DNA of 64,000 nt. It comes from UBA2231 sp964415175. Lineage in GTDB: Bacteria; Elusimicrobiota; Elusimicrobia; Elusimicrobiales; UBA9959. The stretch is taken from NCBI GenBank assembly GCA_964415175.1, contig CAYPYG010000008.1, positions 1 to 64,000 on the forward strand. Reading direction: 5' to 3'. This document shows, piece by piece, positions 7,758 through 15,548 of this stretch; positions within the stretch are counted from its first letter, which is position 1; the number at the start of each line of letters is the position of its first letter. A program made the position numbers and the translations under genes. Under the pieces are notes generated by a model that ran no database searches, was not told where the DNA came from, and saw only the letters and a program-made list of their open reading frames with translations.

Positions 7758-10043
7758 TCAGTCGCTCAGCGTGGAAGGGTCGGCGAAGCGGTCGCGCAGC
7801 GAATTGGCGCCGTGCTGCTGCTGGCCGAAAGCCTGCCCGACCTCCGGGTTATAGATCTGGTAGGTATCGGAGACATTGGCCTCGTTCTTGATGCGCTTGT
7901 CGGTCTGGAAGTACAGGCTGGCGTAGAGGTTCTTGGGGTTCACCAGCTGTATGGCTATCTGCATCATGTTCTCGTAACCCAGGCGGCTCCTGCCGCGGCC
8001 GCTCATGATCTTGGAGAGCTTTTCCGACTTGGCGCGCCAGTCGCTCTCGTCGCGCACCGAGAAGATGTCGGCGATGACGCGGGAGGCGTGGTAGCAGGTC
8101 TGGCGGACCACGTCTACCGGGTCGAAGGAATCGTCTCCGGCGCGCTCGTAGTCCCTCAGCAGCTTGCGGGCCTCCTTCCAGTCGTAATCCACCTTGCCGT
8201 CGTCTTTCACGCGCAGCAGGTGCTTCACCTTGTCCATGATCTCGCGGTCCAGGCCCTCCATCACGTTGAGCGTCGCCTTGAGTATCAGTTCGCCGGAAGC
8301 GCCCAGGATGTCGCGCACCGCGGTCTTGGTGAAAACCAGCGAGAAGGACATGATCGCGGACTTGTAGCTCTTGGAATCGAGGACCGGGCGGCCCCATTCG
8401 TCGGTCTCCGCGGCGTTATCCGGGTCCAGGCGGGGGAAGAGGGCGTCGGTGTCTATGAGGTAGTCGCTGTTGGTGCCTTCGCCGCCGGCGCCGGCGTACT
8501 TGAGGATCTCGTTCATGCGCTCGATCATGCCCTTGGCCTTGGACTCGTCGTGCTTGACGTAGCCCTCGTAACGCTGGTAGACCACGGCCGCGTCGGAGAC
8601 GCCGCCGCCGGCCGACTCGTAGTTCACCACGTACATACTCTGATTGGTGGTGTGCTTGTAGACCTTGCCCAGGAGCGGGACGTTGATATTGCTCTCCGAG
8701 ACGTTGCGGAAGGCGTTGTTCACGTGCATGACCTCGTCCGCCCCCAGCGCCTGGTAGCGGTCGTAGCGGTGGCCGGTATTGCCCTCGCGCTGGTAGAGGA
8801 TGGGGAGCGTGATATTATGGCCGTTGGAATCGGAGTTGTAGTGATCGGAACCGGTGAAGGTGGAATTAAGGCCCAGTTCCTGGCCGACGGCCTGCTCGAA
8901 CTCCTCCAGGGACTGAGCGCCGGCGGCGATGTCGTCATGCGAGGAATAATCGTTGACCTGCGCGCCGAGCTTTATCAGTTTGCGGATGACGGTGAGGTCG
9001 CCCTTGAGGAACTCCTCCAGCTTCTCGAGCTGCTCGCGGTTATTGGCGTCCAGGATGAACTCCATCAGTATCTTCTTGCCCTTGGTGCGGGCGTGGGAGA
9101 GACCGAAGCGGAAAGCGACGTATTTATTGAACTCCTTCACCAGCGTCTTATTGAGTTCCCTGGCGAAGAAACCCTCGGCCTCGGGCAGGCCGATCATGCC
9201 CGCGTCGAAGGAGGTATTGGCCGAGACGCCGCCGCGGGTTATCACGGCCTGGTCCAGGCGGATGCGGAAGCGCAGGCGGTTCTCATCCATCTTGAACAGC
9301 GTCAGGGAGGGCTTCTTCTCGCGGGTGTGGCCGAGCGAGAAAGAGAGGGTTATCCACGGCTGGACGGGAGCGCCGACGCCGCCGCTGGCCGAAACGCTGA
9401 GAACGGCGGGGAACTTCCAGATCTCGCCGGGCTGCATCTCGCCGATGCGCTTCGCCGATACGGGGAGGATGGTCTTGACGGTGCGGACGTCGAGGATGGT
9501 GAGTATCTCTTTGCAATACTTGACGTTCTTGAGCTTGCGCACCACCACCGACTTGCCCTCGAGGCGGCCGCTTATGCCGATGTTGAAAGGATGCCCGCCG
9601 ACGTCGAGTATGTCGGCGAAGGTGTGGCCCGCGTCCAGTTTGACGCCGACCTCGTCCACCAGCGCTATGCGGTTGTCGGGGTACTGCTTGAGGAAGCGCT
9701 TGAACTTGCCCTCTATGCCGCCGACAGGGTCGAAATCGACCCCCTCGCTGATATCGGGCTTTATCTCTTTGCAGACATCGTCGAAAACGTCTTCCTTGAG
9801 GTCTTCCCAGAAGTGGAGCAGTTCGTTATTGCCCTGCTGGGGCTGGACCGGCCGCGGCGCCGGGGCCTTGGCCTCGGGGACTTCCACGCCGGCACGCATG
9901 GTGGCGACCAGGTCCCCCATGTCGGCCGCGCCGTTGCGGAAAATGTCCAGTTCGCCGGAGGCGGCGAGCGCCTGCGAGGCGGGGAGCTGGGCTATGAAGA
10001 GGGCTATCAGGGCTTTGAAAAGAGATTTCGGGGTTTTGATCAT
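7758..10043 (-). CDS. Large secreted protein of unknown function
   Basis: This 761-residue protein has a Sec signal peptide (MIKTPKSLFKALIALF... ending near ASQALAAS, residues 1-29). I do not recognise a family. The mature part is mixed alpha/beta, rich in charged residues, without repeats or further membrane segments. A C-terminal half with long helices (about 560-720) follows an acidic DTDALFPRLDPDN stretch. A possible -10 (TAAACT) lies 7 nt from the ATG and no Shine-Dalgarno is visible, so the mRNA may be leaderless. GGGCCC boxes sit upstream. It is bounded by terminators and probably monocistronic. Confidence 0.8.
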   Translation of the reverse strand: MIKTPKSLFKALIALFIAQLPASQALAASGELDIFRNGAADMGDLVATMRAGVEVPEAKAPAPRPVQPQQGNNELLHFWEDLKEDVFDDVCKEIKPDISEGVDFDPVGGIEGKFKRFLKQYPDNRIALVDEVGVKLDAGHTFADILDVGGHPFNIGISGRLEGKSVVVRKLKNVKYCKEILTILDVRTVKTILPVSAKRIGEMQPGEIWKFPAVLSVSASGGVGAPVQPWITLSFSLGHTREKKPSLTLFKMDENRLRFRIRLDQAVITRGGVSANTSFDAGMIGLPEAEGFFARELNKTLVKEFNKYVAFRFGLSHARTKGKKILMEFILDANNREQLEKLEEFLKGDLTVIRKLIKLGAQVNDYSSHDDIAAGAQSLEEFEQAVGQELGLNSTFTGSDHYNSDSNGHNITLPILYQREGNTGHRYDRYQALGADEVMHVNNAFRNVSESNINVPLLGKVYKHTTNQSMYVVNYESAGGGVSDAAVVYQRYEGYVKHDESKAKGMIERMNEILKYAGAGGEGTNSDYLIDTDALFPRLDPDNAAETDEWGRPVLDSKSYKSAIMSFSLVFTKTAVRDILGASGELILKATLNVMEGLDREIMDKVKHLLRVKDDGKVDYDWKEARKLLRDYERAGDDSFDPVDVVRQTCYHASRVIADIFSVRDESDWRAKSEKLSKIMSGRGRSRLGYENMMQIAIQLVNPKNLYASLYFQTDKRIKNEANVSDTYQIYNPEVGQAFGQQQHGANSLRDRFADPSTLSD

Positions 10044-10049
10044 GCCTAT

Positions 10050-10099
10050 AGTTTAGCGGTTAACGGAGAGTTCCAATAGAAGCATAGGGCCCAGGGCCC
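10050..10099 (-). promoter_or_regulatory. GGNCC-type promoter of the 7758-10043 gene
   Basis: On the minus strand two GGGCCC boxes (10094-10099 and 10087-10092) precede a -10-like TAAACT (10050-10055) by about 37 nt. Further GGNCC palindromes continue upstream (GGGTCCCGCGGACCC near 10127-10141, also a possible hairpin after the GspF-like gene). No -35 consensus is seen. The same layout recurs at several other secreted-protein genes in the window. Confidence 0.4.
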
Positions 10100-10165
10100 T
10101 TCCATATTCCTTCCTATTAAGAAGTGGGTCCCGCGGACCCGGAAGGGGGCCTTATGGTCCCGGTC

Positions 10166-11491
10166 TTATCTGGTCCCGGACTTTATCTCGGTGGGTTGTA
10201 TTTTGGTCGGAGAGAGGCCGCCGGTTCCCGGCTGGCCGGAACCGCCGCCTATGGAGCTTTTCAATTTCGGCATCGGGGCGGAACTTTCCCCGGAGGCGGC
10301 GGAGCGGGTCTTAATGAAGTCCGCTATCTTCCCGCCCTGCTCGCGGTTGAACCTGGCGGTCTCGTCCCCGGCGGGGTCTCCCTCCGCCGGAGCCGGGCCG
10401 GGGCCGTCGCCGGGACGGGCCTCTTTTCCCGGCGGCGCGGAAGGGGCCGCGCCCGGCGAAGTCACGAAGGCTTCGCCCGCTCCCTTGAGCAGCCCCGGCA
10501 GGGGCCGCAGCAGCATGTATATCAGCAGGAAACAGAGCGAGGCCAGCGCGATAAGGAGCGCTATCTTGAATACGGACATGGAAACCTTGAGCCGGTGCAG
10601 GTGGCTGTCATAGGCCGCCTTGCCCAGCCGCAGCAGCGTCTCGTCCAGCCGGCCGGTCTTTTCCGCCATCTCCAGGCCCGGGCGGTCGGCCGGCGGCAGC
10701 AGCGGTTCCAGGCTCTCCGCCAGCCCGCGCCCCGAGGAGACCATGGCGGCGGCCCGCGCGAACCGGCGCCGCGTCGGCGGGTCGTCGGCCGAGAACTGGT
10801 CCAGCACCGCCATTATGGCGCCCGGCGGCAGGCCGGCCTTGAGCAGCAGGCCGATGGTCGTGTAGATATGGTAGAGCCTGGCCTGCTCCGCGAGGTAGCG
10901 GAAGCCGGGCAGCCAGTGGCCGGCCAGCGAGAGGGCCCGGCGGCCCGGAGCGGAGCGCAGCGCGGCGCGGGCGGCCAGGAAAAGGACGAAGGCCGCGGCC
11001 AGCGCGGCGGGCCAGTTCGCCGCCAGGAGCCCCGCCAGGGCGTCCAGCCAGGCGGGCCGGGGGAGAGCGGCGAGGCCCGCGCTTTCTAGCGGGGCCATGA
11101 GGAGCGGGACGGCCTTGAACGCGACGGCGAGCAGCAGCAGCAGGGCCAGCCCGGCGGCGAAAAGGGGGTAGATGAGCGCCCGCCCGATACGGCGCCGGAA
11201 CTCCACCCTCACCTCCAGCATGCCGGCGTAAAGGTCCAGGAACTCGCCGGTCTTTCCCCCCTCCTCGCCGGCGCGCAGCAACGCCAGGAAGACCGGCGGG
11301 AAGCCGCCCTGCGCCGCCAGGGCCTCGTGCAGCGGCCTGCCTTCGGCCGTGAGTTCCGCCGCGCCGGCCATAGGCCGGGCGTGCCCACGGGAGCGGGCCA
11401 GCGTCGCGAAAGCGTCGCTGAGCGGCAGACCGCTCTTCACCGCGGCCGAGAGGTCGCGGCAGAAATTCATCAGCCTTTCGTCGGACATCAT
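10166..11491 (-). CDS. Type II secretion/type IV pilus GspF/PilC-family inner-membrane protein
   Basis: GspF/PilC proteins form the membrane platform of type II secretion and type IV pilus machines. Two T2SSF domains are visible (about residues 5-125 and 220-340), the second carrying the family-typical LLLKAGLPPGAIMAVLDQF, with three hydrophobic segments. After the last one, a Pro/Gly-rich tail of about 100 residues continues, which is unusual for the family. I placed the start at the ATG at 11489-11491; a TTG six codons upstream is less likely. No ATPase, pilin or secretin gene is adjacent, so the rest of the machine must be elsewhere. Confidence 0.85.
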   Translation of the reverse strand: MMSDERLMNFCRDLSAAVKSGLPLSDAFATLARSRGHARPMAGAAELTAEGRPLHEALAAQGGFPPVFLALLRAGEEGGKTGEFLDLYAGMLEVRVEFRRRIGRALIYPLFAAGLALLLLLAVAFKAVPLLMAPLESAGLAALPRPAWLDALAGLLAANWPAALAAAFVLFLAARAALRSAPGRRALSLAGHWLPGFRYLAEQARLYHIYTTIGLLLKAGLPPGAIMAVLDQFSADDPPTRRRFARAAAMVSSGRGLAESLEPLLPPADRPGLEMAEKTGRLDETLLRLGKAAYDSHLHRLKVSMSVFKIALLIALASLCFLLIYMLLRPLPGLLKGAGEAFVTSPGAAPSAPPGKEARPGDGPGPAPAEGDPAGDETARFNREQGGKIADFIKTRSAASGESSAPMPKLKSSIGGGSGQPGTGGLSPTKIQPTEIKSGTR

Positions 11492-11507
11492 GCGCTCAAA
11501 TAATAAC

Positions 11508-11542
11508 AAAAAAGGCGCGGCCCCGGGAGGGACCGCGCCTCG
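11508..11542 (-). terminator. Intrinsic terminator after the His-rich repeat protein gene
   Basis: On the minus strand a GGCGCGG/CCGCGCC stem is followed by a run of six T. It lies just downstream of the stop of the leftward gene at 11559-12731. Confidence 0.75.
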
Positions 11543-11558
11543 AAGGCCTCCGGACCGC

Positions 11559-12731
11559 TCAGCGGTAGGAGGTCAGGTAGCTTATCGTGTAAGCGGTGCC
11601 GTTGAGCCTGGCCTCGAGTATCACGTTGCCGCGGCTCTCGAGCCGGCGCAGTTCGCGCCGCATCTCCTCCCGGGCGTCGCTGGAGAACGCTAAGTGCCGG
11701 CTCTCGGTGCTCCGGATGGAAGAGCGCGCGGGCCCCTCGAAGGACAGGGAATAAGAGGAGCCGGTCAACCGGCTCTCGAAGACAAGACAGCCGGTCTCGC
11801 GCAACTGGCGCACGGCCTCTTGCATGGACCCGCGGGCGTCGCTGGTGAACGGGAAAGCGCCGCTGAAGAAGTCGAAGCGGCGGACGTTCCAGTCGGCGTC
11901 GTAATGGATCCCTTCGAGGTAACTTACGACGAAGGCGCTCCCGTCCAGCCTGGATTCGAGCACGATCTTCCCGTCGGCTTTCAGCTCGCGTACGGCCTGC
12001 GCCAGTCCCTCGCGGGCATCGCTGATAAAAGCGTAATTGCCGCTGGAGTAGCGCTCTATCCGCGCTCCGGAAGGGGCACTGAAGGCTATCACGTAGCGGC
12101 CGCCCTCCAGCCTGTCCTCCATGACGAGGACGCCGGCCCCGCGCAGGTCGCGGACCGCGTCCCGCATGGACTCGCGGGCGTCGCTGGTGAAAGCGAAATA
12201 TCCGCTCTCGAAGCGCAGGGTCTTCTGATAGGCGCCCGGGTGGGACGGATGCTGCGGCGCCGGGTGATGATGCCAGGGCGTATGATGCCAGACATCGTGG
12301 TTGTCATAATGCCCCGGGGTCCAGGGCTGCACGGGCTGCCAGGGATGGGCCGGTTGCGGCGGATGGACCGGGTGAGGGTTGGGGACCGGGGGCACCGGCG
12401 GAGTCCATGGGTTATGAGGATTCCCCGGGTGGGACGGATGCGAAGGGTGCGAAGGGTGCGACGGATGGGAAGGCTGCGGAGGATGGGAAGGATGACCGCC
12501 GCCCGGCACCGAAGGATGACTGGGCTGGGACGGGTGCGACGGATGCGACGGATGTGATTGATGCGGGTTATGCGGCGGCTTTGGCGGTTTCGGCTTGGCG
12601 GCCTTCACCCCGTCAAGGAGAGCCTCTATGCTCTCCGGATCATCGAAGTCGACGGACTGCGCGGAAACGGCGAACGGACGAAGGATCATCGCCGCGGCGA
12701 TGATCATGATCAATTTTGCGGTCTTCCTCAT
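11559..12731 (-). CDS. Secreted His/Pro-rich protein with four C-terminal SDAR repeats
   Basis: I do not recognise a family. From the ATG at 12729-12731 (good GGAGGGG site) the protein has 390 residues: a signal peptide (MRKTAKLIMIIAAAMIL... to VSAQS), a linker, about 110 residues of HPS/HPP-type low complexity, then four imperfect repeats of 54-60 residues. Each repeat reads roughly F-x-F-x-SDARE-x-M-x-x-AVR-x-L-x-x-x-G-x-x-V-x-E-x-RL-x-G-x-x-Y-x-I-x-Y. The histidine tract could bind metal ions (inference). An upstream ATG at 12845 would add 38 residues without a signal peptide and is rejected. The promoter region shares a block with that of the C11 peptidase at 58636. Confidence 0.82.
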   Translation of the reverse strand: MRKTAKLIMIIAAAMILRPFAVSAQSVDFDDPESIEALLDGVKAAKPKPPKPPHNPHQSHPSHPSHPSQPSHPSVPGGGHPSHPPQPSHPSHPSHPSHPSHPGNPHNPWTPPVPPVPNPHPVHPPQPAHPWQPVQPWTPGHYDNHDVWHHTPWHHHPAPQHPSHPGAYQKTLRFESGYFAFTSDARESMRDAVRDLRGAGVLVMEDRLEGGRYVIAFSAPSGARIERYSSGNYAFISDAREGLAQAVRELKADGKIVLESRLDGSAFVVSYLEGIHYDADWNVRRFDFFSGAFPFTSDARGSMQEAVRQLRETGCLVFESRLTGSSYSLSFEGPARSSIRSTESRHLAFSSDAREEMRRELRRLESRGNVILEARLNGTAYTISYLTSYR

Positions 12732-12764
12732 GACTTTACCCCTCCTGGTCGGTCCTGCCCCAAT

Positions 12765-12860
12765 ATCATACCTCCGGGCACACCGCCCCGGTATGAGCCA
12801 TGGGGCCCGCGGGCCTATGTTTTTCGGCCCATTGAAAATGCGCATGGGCCTATTGCCTTG
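12765..12860 (-). promoter_or_regulatory. GGNCC-type promoter region of the His-rich repeat protein gene
   Basis: On the minus strand a good -10 (TATGAT, 12765-12770) is preceded by GGGCCCCATGGCTCATACC (12790-12808) and further GGNCC boxes at 12811-12815, 12826-12830 and 12845-12850. The block ATGGCTCATRCC recurs upstream of the C11 peptidase gene at 58636, and CCGGGGCGGTGT recurs before the gene at 35586. A TTGACA also lies further upstream, near 12854-12859. Confidence 0.5.
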
Positions 12861-12871
12861 TCAAGACCGGG

Positions 12872-12905
12872 ACAAAAAAAAAGCCGGCCCGAAAAGGCCG
12901 GCTTC
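12872..12905 (-). terminator. Intrinsic terminator after the PH-domain gene
   Basis: Minus-strand stem AGCCGGCC/GGCCGGCT (12882-12889 with 12896-12903) followed by a run of nine T. It lies 40 bp downstream of the stop of the 12947-13549 gene. Confidence 0.85.
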
Positions 12906-12946
12906 GCCGGGGAGGTCCGGTCCTTAAAAAAGGACTCCGGCGGTCT

Positions 12947-13549
12947 TCAAGGACGTTTTTCGAGCGCCGCCCTTATCGCCTTGAGCTCCGCCAGGATCCG
13001 CTCCTGCGTATCGAAGGCGGGGGTCTTCTCCGGCTCAGGCTGCTGCCGGGGCGCCGTTCCGGCGCGGCCGGGGACCGGCGCCTTCACCCTGGCCATGACG
13101 GCCTCCTTCACGCCTTCGAGGTCCTTTATTCCCATGAAACTGAGCTCCGCGAGGCCCCCCTGGGCGGCGGAAGCGCCGGCGGTCTGAACGTGCACGGTGC
13201 CCACTCCGTACAGCCGCTGCACGGGCCCCTGCGCGATGTCCACGTTCGTGATCTTGGAATAGGGCACCGTCACCCGCCGCTTCCAGAAGACGCCCGAATC
13301 GCAGCGCAGCGCGTCGTCGCCGATATCATACTTCAGGGACCTGTGGAAAGCCGGTATCCAGAGCGCCAGCAGCAGCGCGACCAGGAGCAGCAGGCCGATG
13401 AACAGCGGTATTATGAGCGTGCCGGGCGGGTCCAGCGGCACGAAAGCCAGCACCGCGGCGAGAACGGCGACCGGGATGAACACCGGCGTCATATAAATAT
13501 AAAAAAGGCTCTTGAGTTCTTTCTCCGGCTTTATCTCCATTATTCCCAT
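12947..13549 (-). CDS. Bacterial PH-domain (bPH2/YdbS-like) membrane protein
   Basis: This 200-residue protein has two hydrophobic segments near the N-terminus (about 18-37 and 46-66) and then a bPH2 domain (about 70-155) with YDIGDDALRCDSGVFWKRRVTVPYSKITNVDI, here cut as YDIGDDALRCDSG and VPYSKITNVDI. The C-terminal 45 residues are charged and Pro-rich. Family members are membrane proteins of uncertain role. Either ATG (13549 or 13540) could be used. It is bounded by a terminator on each side. Confidence 0.8.
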   Translation of the reverse strand: MGIMEIKPEKELKSLFYIYMTPVFIPVAVLAAVLAFVPLDPPGTLIIPLFIGLLLLVALLLALWIPAFHRSLKYDIGDDALRCDSGVFWKRRVTVPYSKITNVDIAQGPVQRLYGVGTVHVQTAGASAAQGGLAELSFMGIKDLEGVKEAVMARVKAPVPGRAGTAPRQQPEPEKTPAFDTQERILAELKAIRAALEKRP

Positions 13550-13593
13550 GATCGTTCACCTCCGGACCGCGGCGGGCGACTTGCGAGTGGACA

Positions 13594-13623
13594 TTAAAAA
13601 GCCATCCTTCCGGATGGCTTTTA
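13594..13623. terminator. Intrinsic terminator downstream of tRNA-Gly
   Basis: AAAAAGCCATCC and GGATGGCTTTTT form a near-perfect stem with a short loop. It lies just past the 3' end of the leftward tRNA-Gly gene; its symmetry makes it potentially bidirectional. Confidence 0.8.
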
Positions 13624-13630
13624 AATTCTT

Positions 13631-13704
13631 TGGAGCGGGCGAAGGGAATCGAACCCTCGTCTGAACCTTGGCAAGGTCCCGTTCTACCATTGAACCACGC
13701 CCGC
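13631..13704 (-). tRNA. tRNA-Gly (anticodon GCC)
   Basis: The minus strand folds as a complete 74-nt tRNA: acceptor GCGGGCG pairing with CGCCCGC, a D-arm with GGTTCAATGGTAGAAC, anticodon loop TTGCCAA (anticodon GCC), T-arm GAGGGTTCGATTCCCTT, discriminator T and an encoded CCA. Confidence 0.95.
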
Positions 13705-13747
13705 GTCAGGACTACAGGTCTATTCTAGCAAAGCCCCGGAACGCTTT

Positions 13748-15142
13748 TCAACTCGGCCGCCGCCGCCACTTCTGACCGGCGGCGGTGTCCTCCACCAGCA
13801 CTCCTTTGGAGGCCAGCTCGGTCCGCAATTCGTCCGAGCGCCGGAAATCCTTCGCCTTGCGGGCGGCGGCGCGGGCTTCGACCAGCGCCATCAGTTCCGG
13901 CTCCAGTTCCGCTTCGGCTTTCGGGGCGGAGAAAAGGTCCAGGCCCAGCACCTTGTCGGCCTCTTTGAGGAAGGCAAGGCGTTCCGCGGCGGGAACGGCC
14001 TCGTCGCGCGCGGCCTCCCAGGCGCAGGCCAGGGCCTGCGGGATATTGAGGTCGTCCTCCAGGGCCGTCCTGAAATCCGACAGGTATTTCTCCGCCGGGC
14101 CGGCGGCGGGGGCGGAGGCCAGGCGGCGGGCCGCTTCGCGCAGGCGCTCGAGCCCCTTGCCCGCGGCGTCCAGTCCTTCCCAGGTGAATTCGAGCTGCTT
14201 GCGGTAATGGGTCTGGAGGCAGTAATAGCGGTAGGCCAGCGGGTCGTAGCCTTTCTTTATCAGCAGGCCGGTGGTGAGGAACTCTCCTGACGACTTGGAC
14301 ATCTTGCCCGTGTCGCCGGTCACAAGGAACCGCGCGTGCAGCCAGTAATTGGCGAAGGGCTTGCCGGTGGCGGCCTCGCTCTGGGCTATCTCGTTGGTGT
14401 GATGTATGGCGACATGGTCCTCGCCGCCCCAGTGCATGTCGATGGTGTCGCCGAGGTGCTTCATCGCCATGGCCGAGCACTCCATGTGCCAGCCCGGGAA
14501 GCCCTTGCCCCACGGGGAATCCCACTCCATCTGGCGCTTCTCGCCCGGGGAGGAGAACTTCCAGACGGCGAAATCGGTCGGCTTGCGCTTGCCCTCGTTG
14601 GCCTCTATGCGCGCGCCCTCCTGTATGCCCTCGATATGGCTCCGCCCGGCCAGCTTGCCGTAATCGGGCAGTTTCGCGGTGTCGAAATAGACGCCGTCGC
14701 CGGGTATGACGTAGGTGTAGCCCTTCTTCTCGAGCGTCAGGCCCAGGTCTATCATCTCTTTTATGTAATCGGTGGCACGGCAGGTGACGTCGGGATCGGC
14801 GCAGTTGAGCGCCTTGAAGTCCCTGAAGAACTCGTCGGTGTAGAACTTGGCGATATCCCAGGCGCTCTTGCCCTCGCGGCGGGCGCCCTGCTCCATCTTG
14901 TCCTCGCCGGTGTCGGCGTCGGAGACCAGGTGCCCCACGTCGGTGATGTTCATGACGCGCCTGACCTTCCAGCCGAGGAAGCGCAGCGCCCGCACCTGCA
15001 GGTCCTCGGTGATGAAGGTCCGCATATTGCCGATATGGGCGTAATTGTAGACGGTCGGGCCGCAGGTATAGATGCCGGCCTCTCCCTCTTTTATGGGCCT
15101 GAACTCTTCCTTCCGGCGGGTGAGCGTGTTGTAGATCCTCAT
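13748..15142 (-). CDS. cysS: Cysteinyl-tRNA synthetase
   Basis: Charges tRNA-Cys with cysteine. The 464-residue protein has the zinc-ligand region YTCGPTVYNYAHIGN with the HIGH-type signature HIGN, WHMECSAMAMKHLG with its zinc-binding Cys, HHTNEIAQSEA, and KMSKSSGEF as the KMSKS loop. Length is normal. A longer frame from 15241 lacks homology in its first 33 residues, so I chose the ATG at 15140-15142, which overlaps the stop of the upstream lipoprotein gene (ATGA). It is the last gene of the long leftward operon. Confidence 0.96.
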   Translation of the reverse strand: MRIYNTLTRRKEEFRPIKEGEAGIYTCGPTVYNYAHIGNMRTFITEDLQVRALRFLGWKVRRVMNITDVGHLVSDADTGEDKMEQGARREGKSAWDIAKFYTDEFFRDFKALNCADPDVTCRATDYIKEMIDLGLTLEKKGYTYVIPGDGVYFDTAKLPDYGKLAGRSHIEGIQEGARIEANEGKRKPTDFAVWKFSSPGEKRQMEWDSPWGKGFPGWHMECSAMAMKHLGDTIDMHWGGEDHVAIHHTNEIAQSEAATGKPFANYWLHARFLVTGDTGKMSKSSGEFLTTGLLIKKGYDPLAYRYYCLQTHYRKQLEFTWEGLDAAGKGLERLREAARRLASAPAAGPAEKYLSDFRTALEDDLNIPQALACAWEAARDEAVPAAERLAFLKEADKVLGLDLFSAPKAEAELEPELMALVEARAAARKAKDFRRSDELRTELASKGVLVEDTAAGQKWRRRPS

Positions 15143-15540
15143 TTGAGACCCTTCTTCCTGAGCCTGGCGTCGAGCACGGAGAAGAACTCCGCGCAGGCTT
15201 TCCTGCCGCCGTCGCGGGCGTAGCGGCCCCTGACGCGGCATCCTATCTCGACTTTCGAAAGCGGGTAGATGGCGCCGGCCGGCTTGAGAACGTAGTTGAA
15301 GCCGGTCTCGGCGCCCGCGCCGACGGCGGCCTGGTCGCCGGCGGCGGCCAGCACGGCCATAAAAGCGTCCTCGCGCTCCTGGTCGGGGCCCGGAGTCACT
15401 TCGTACTCCCTGGTCTCTACGGTGACGGCCAGATCGGGCGGCGGCGCGGTCTCGCCGGCAGGCCGGGGCCGGGCGCAGGCCGTCAGCAGCGCGGCGAGCG
15501 CGGCTGCCGTGACCATGGCGTACAGGGCGGCGGTCCTCAT
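15139..15540 (-). CDS. Small predicted lipoprotein
   Basis: This 133-residue protein starts with a lipoprotein signal peptide whose lipobox reads LLTAC (cysteine near residue 22), followed by a Pro-rich linker. The mature part has no recognised domain; two further cysteines (in EIGCRVRG and KACAEFF) could form a disulfide. It sits between ispDF and cysS, overlaps cysS by 4 bases and is therefore co-expressed with housekeeping genes. Function unknown. Confidence 0.7.
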   Translation of the reverse strand: MRTAALYAMVTAAALAALLTACARPRPAGETAPPPDLAVTVETREYEVTPGPDQEREDAFMAVLAAAGDQAAVGAGAETGFNYVLKPAGAIYPLSKVEIGCRVRGRYARDGGRKACAEFFSVLDARLRKKGLK

Positions 15541-15548
15541 AGCGTTCC

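Noticed and set aside
12403..12590. Tandem short DNA repeats resembling a satellite or CRISPR-like array
   Set aside because: They are in frame and encode the HPS/HPP-rich region of the secreted protein; there are no spacers of regular length and no cas genes.
15143..15241. N-terminal extension of cysS
   Set aside because: It lies inside the lipoprotein gene and does not resemble CysRS, whose conserved start MRIYNTLTRRKE begins at 15142.
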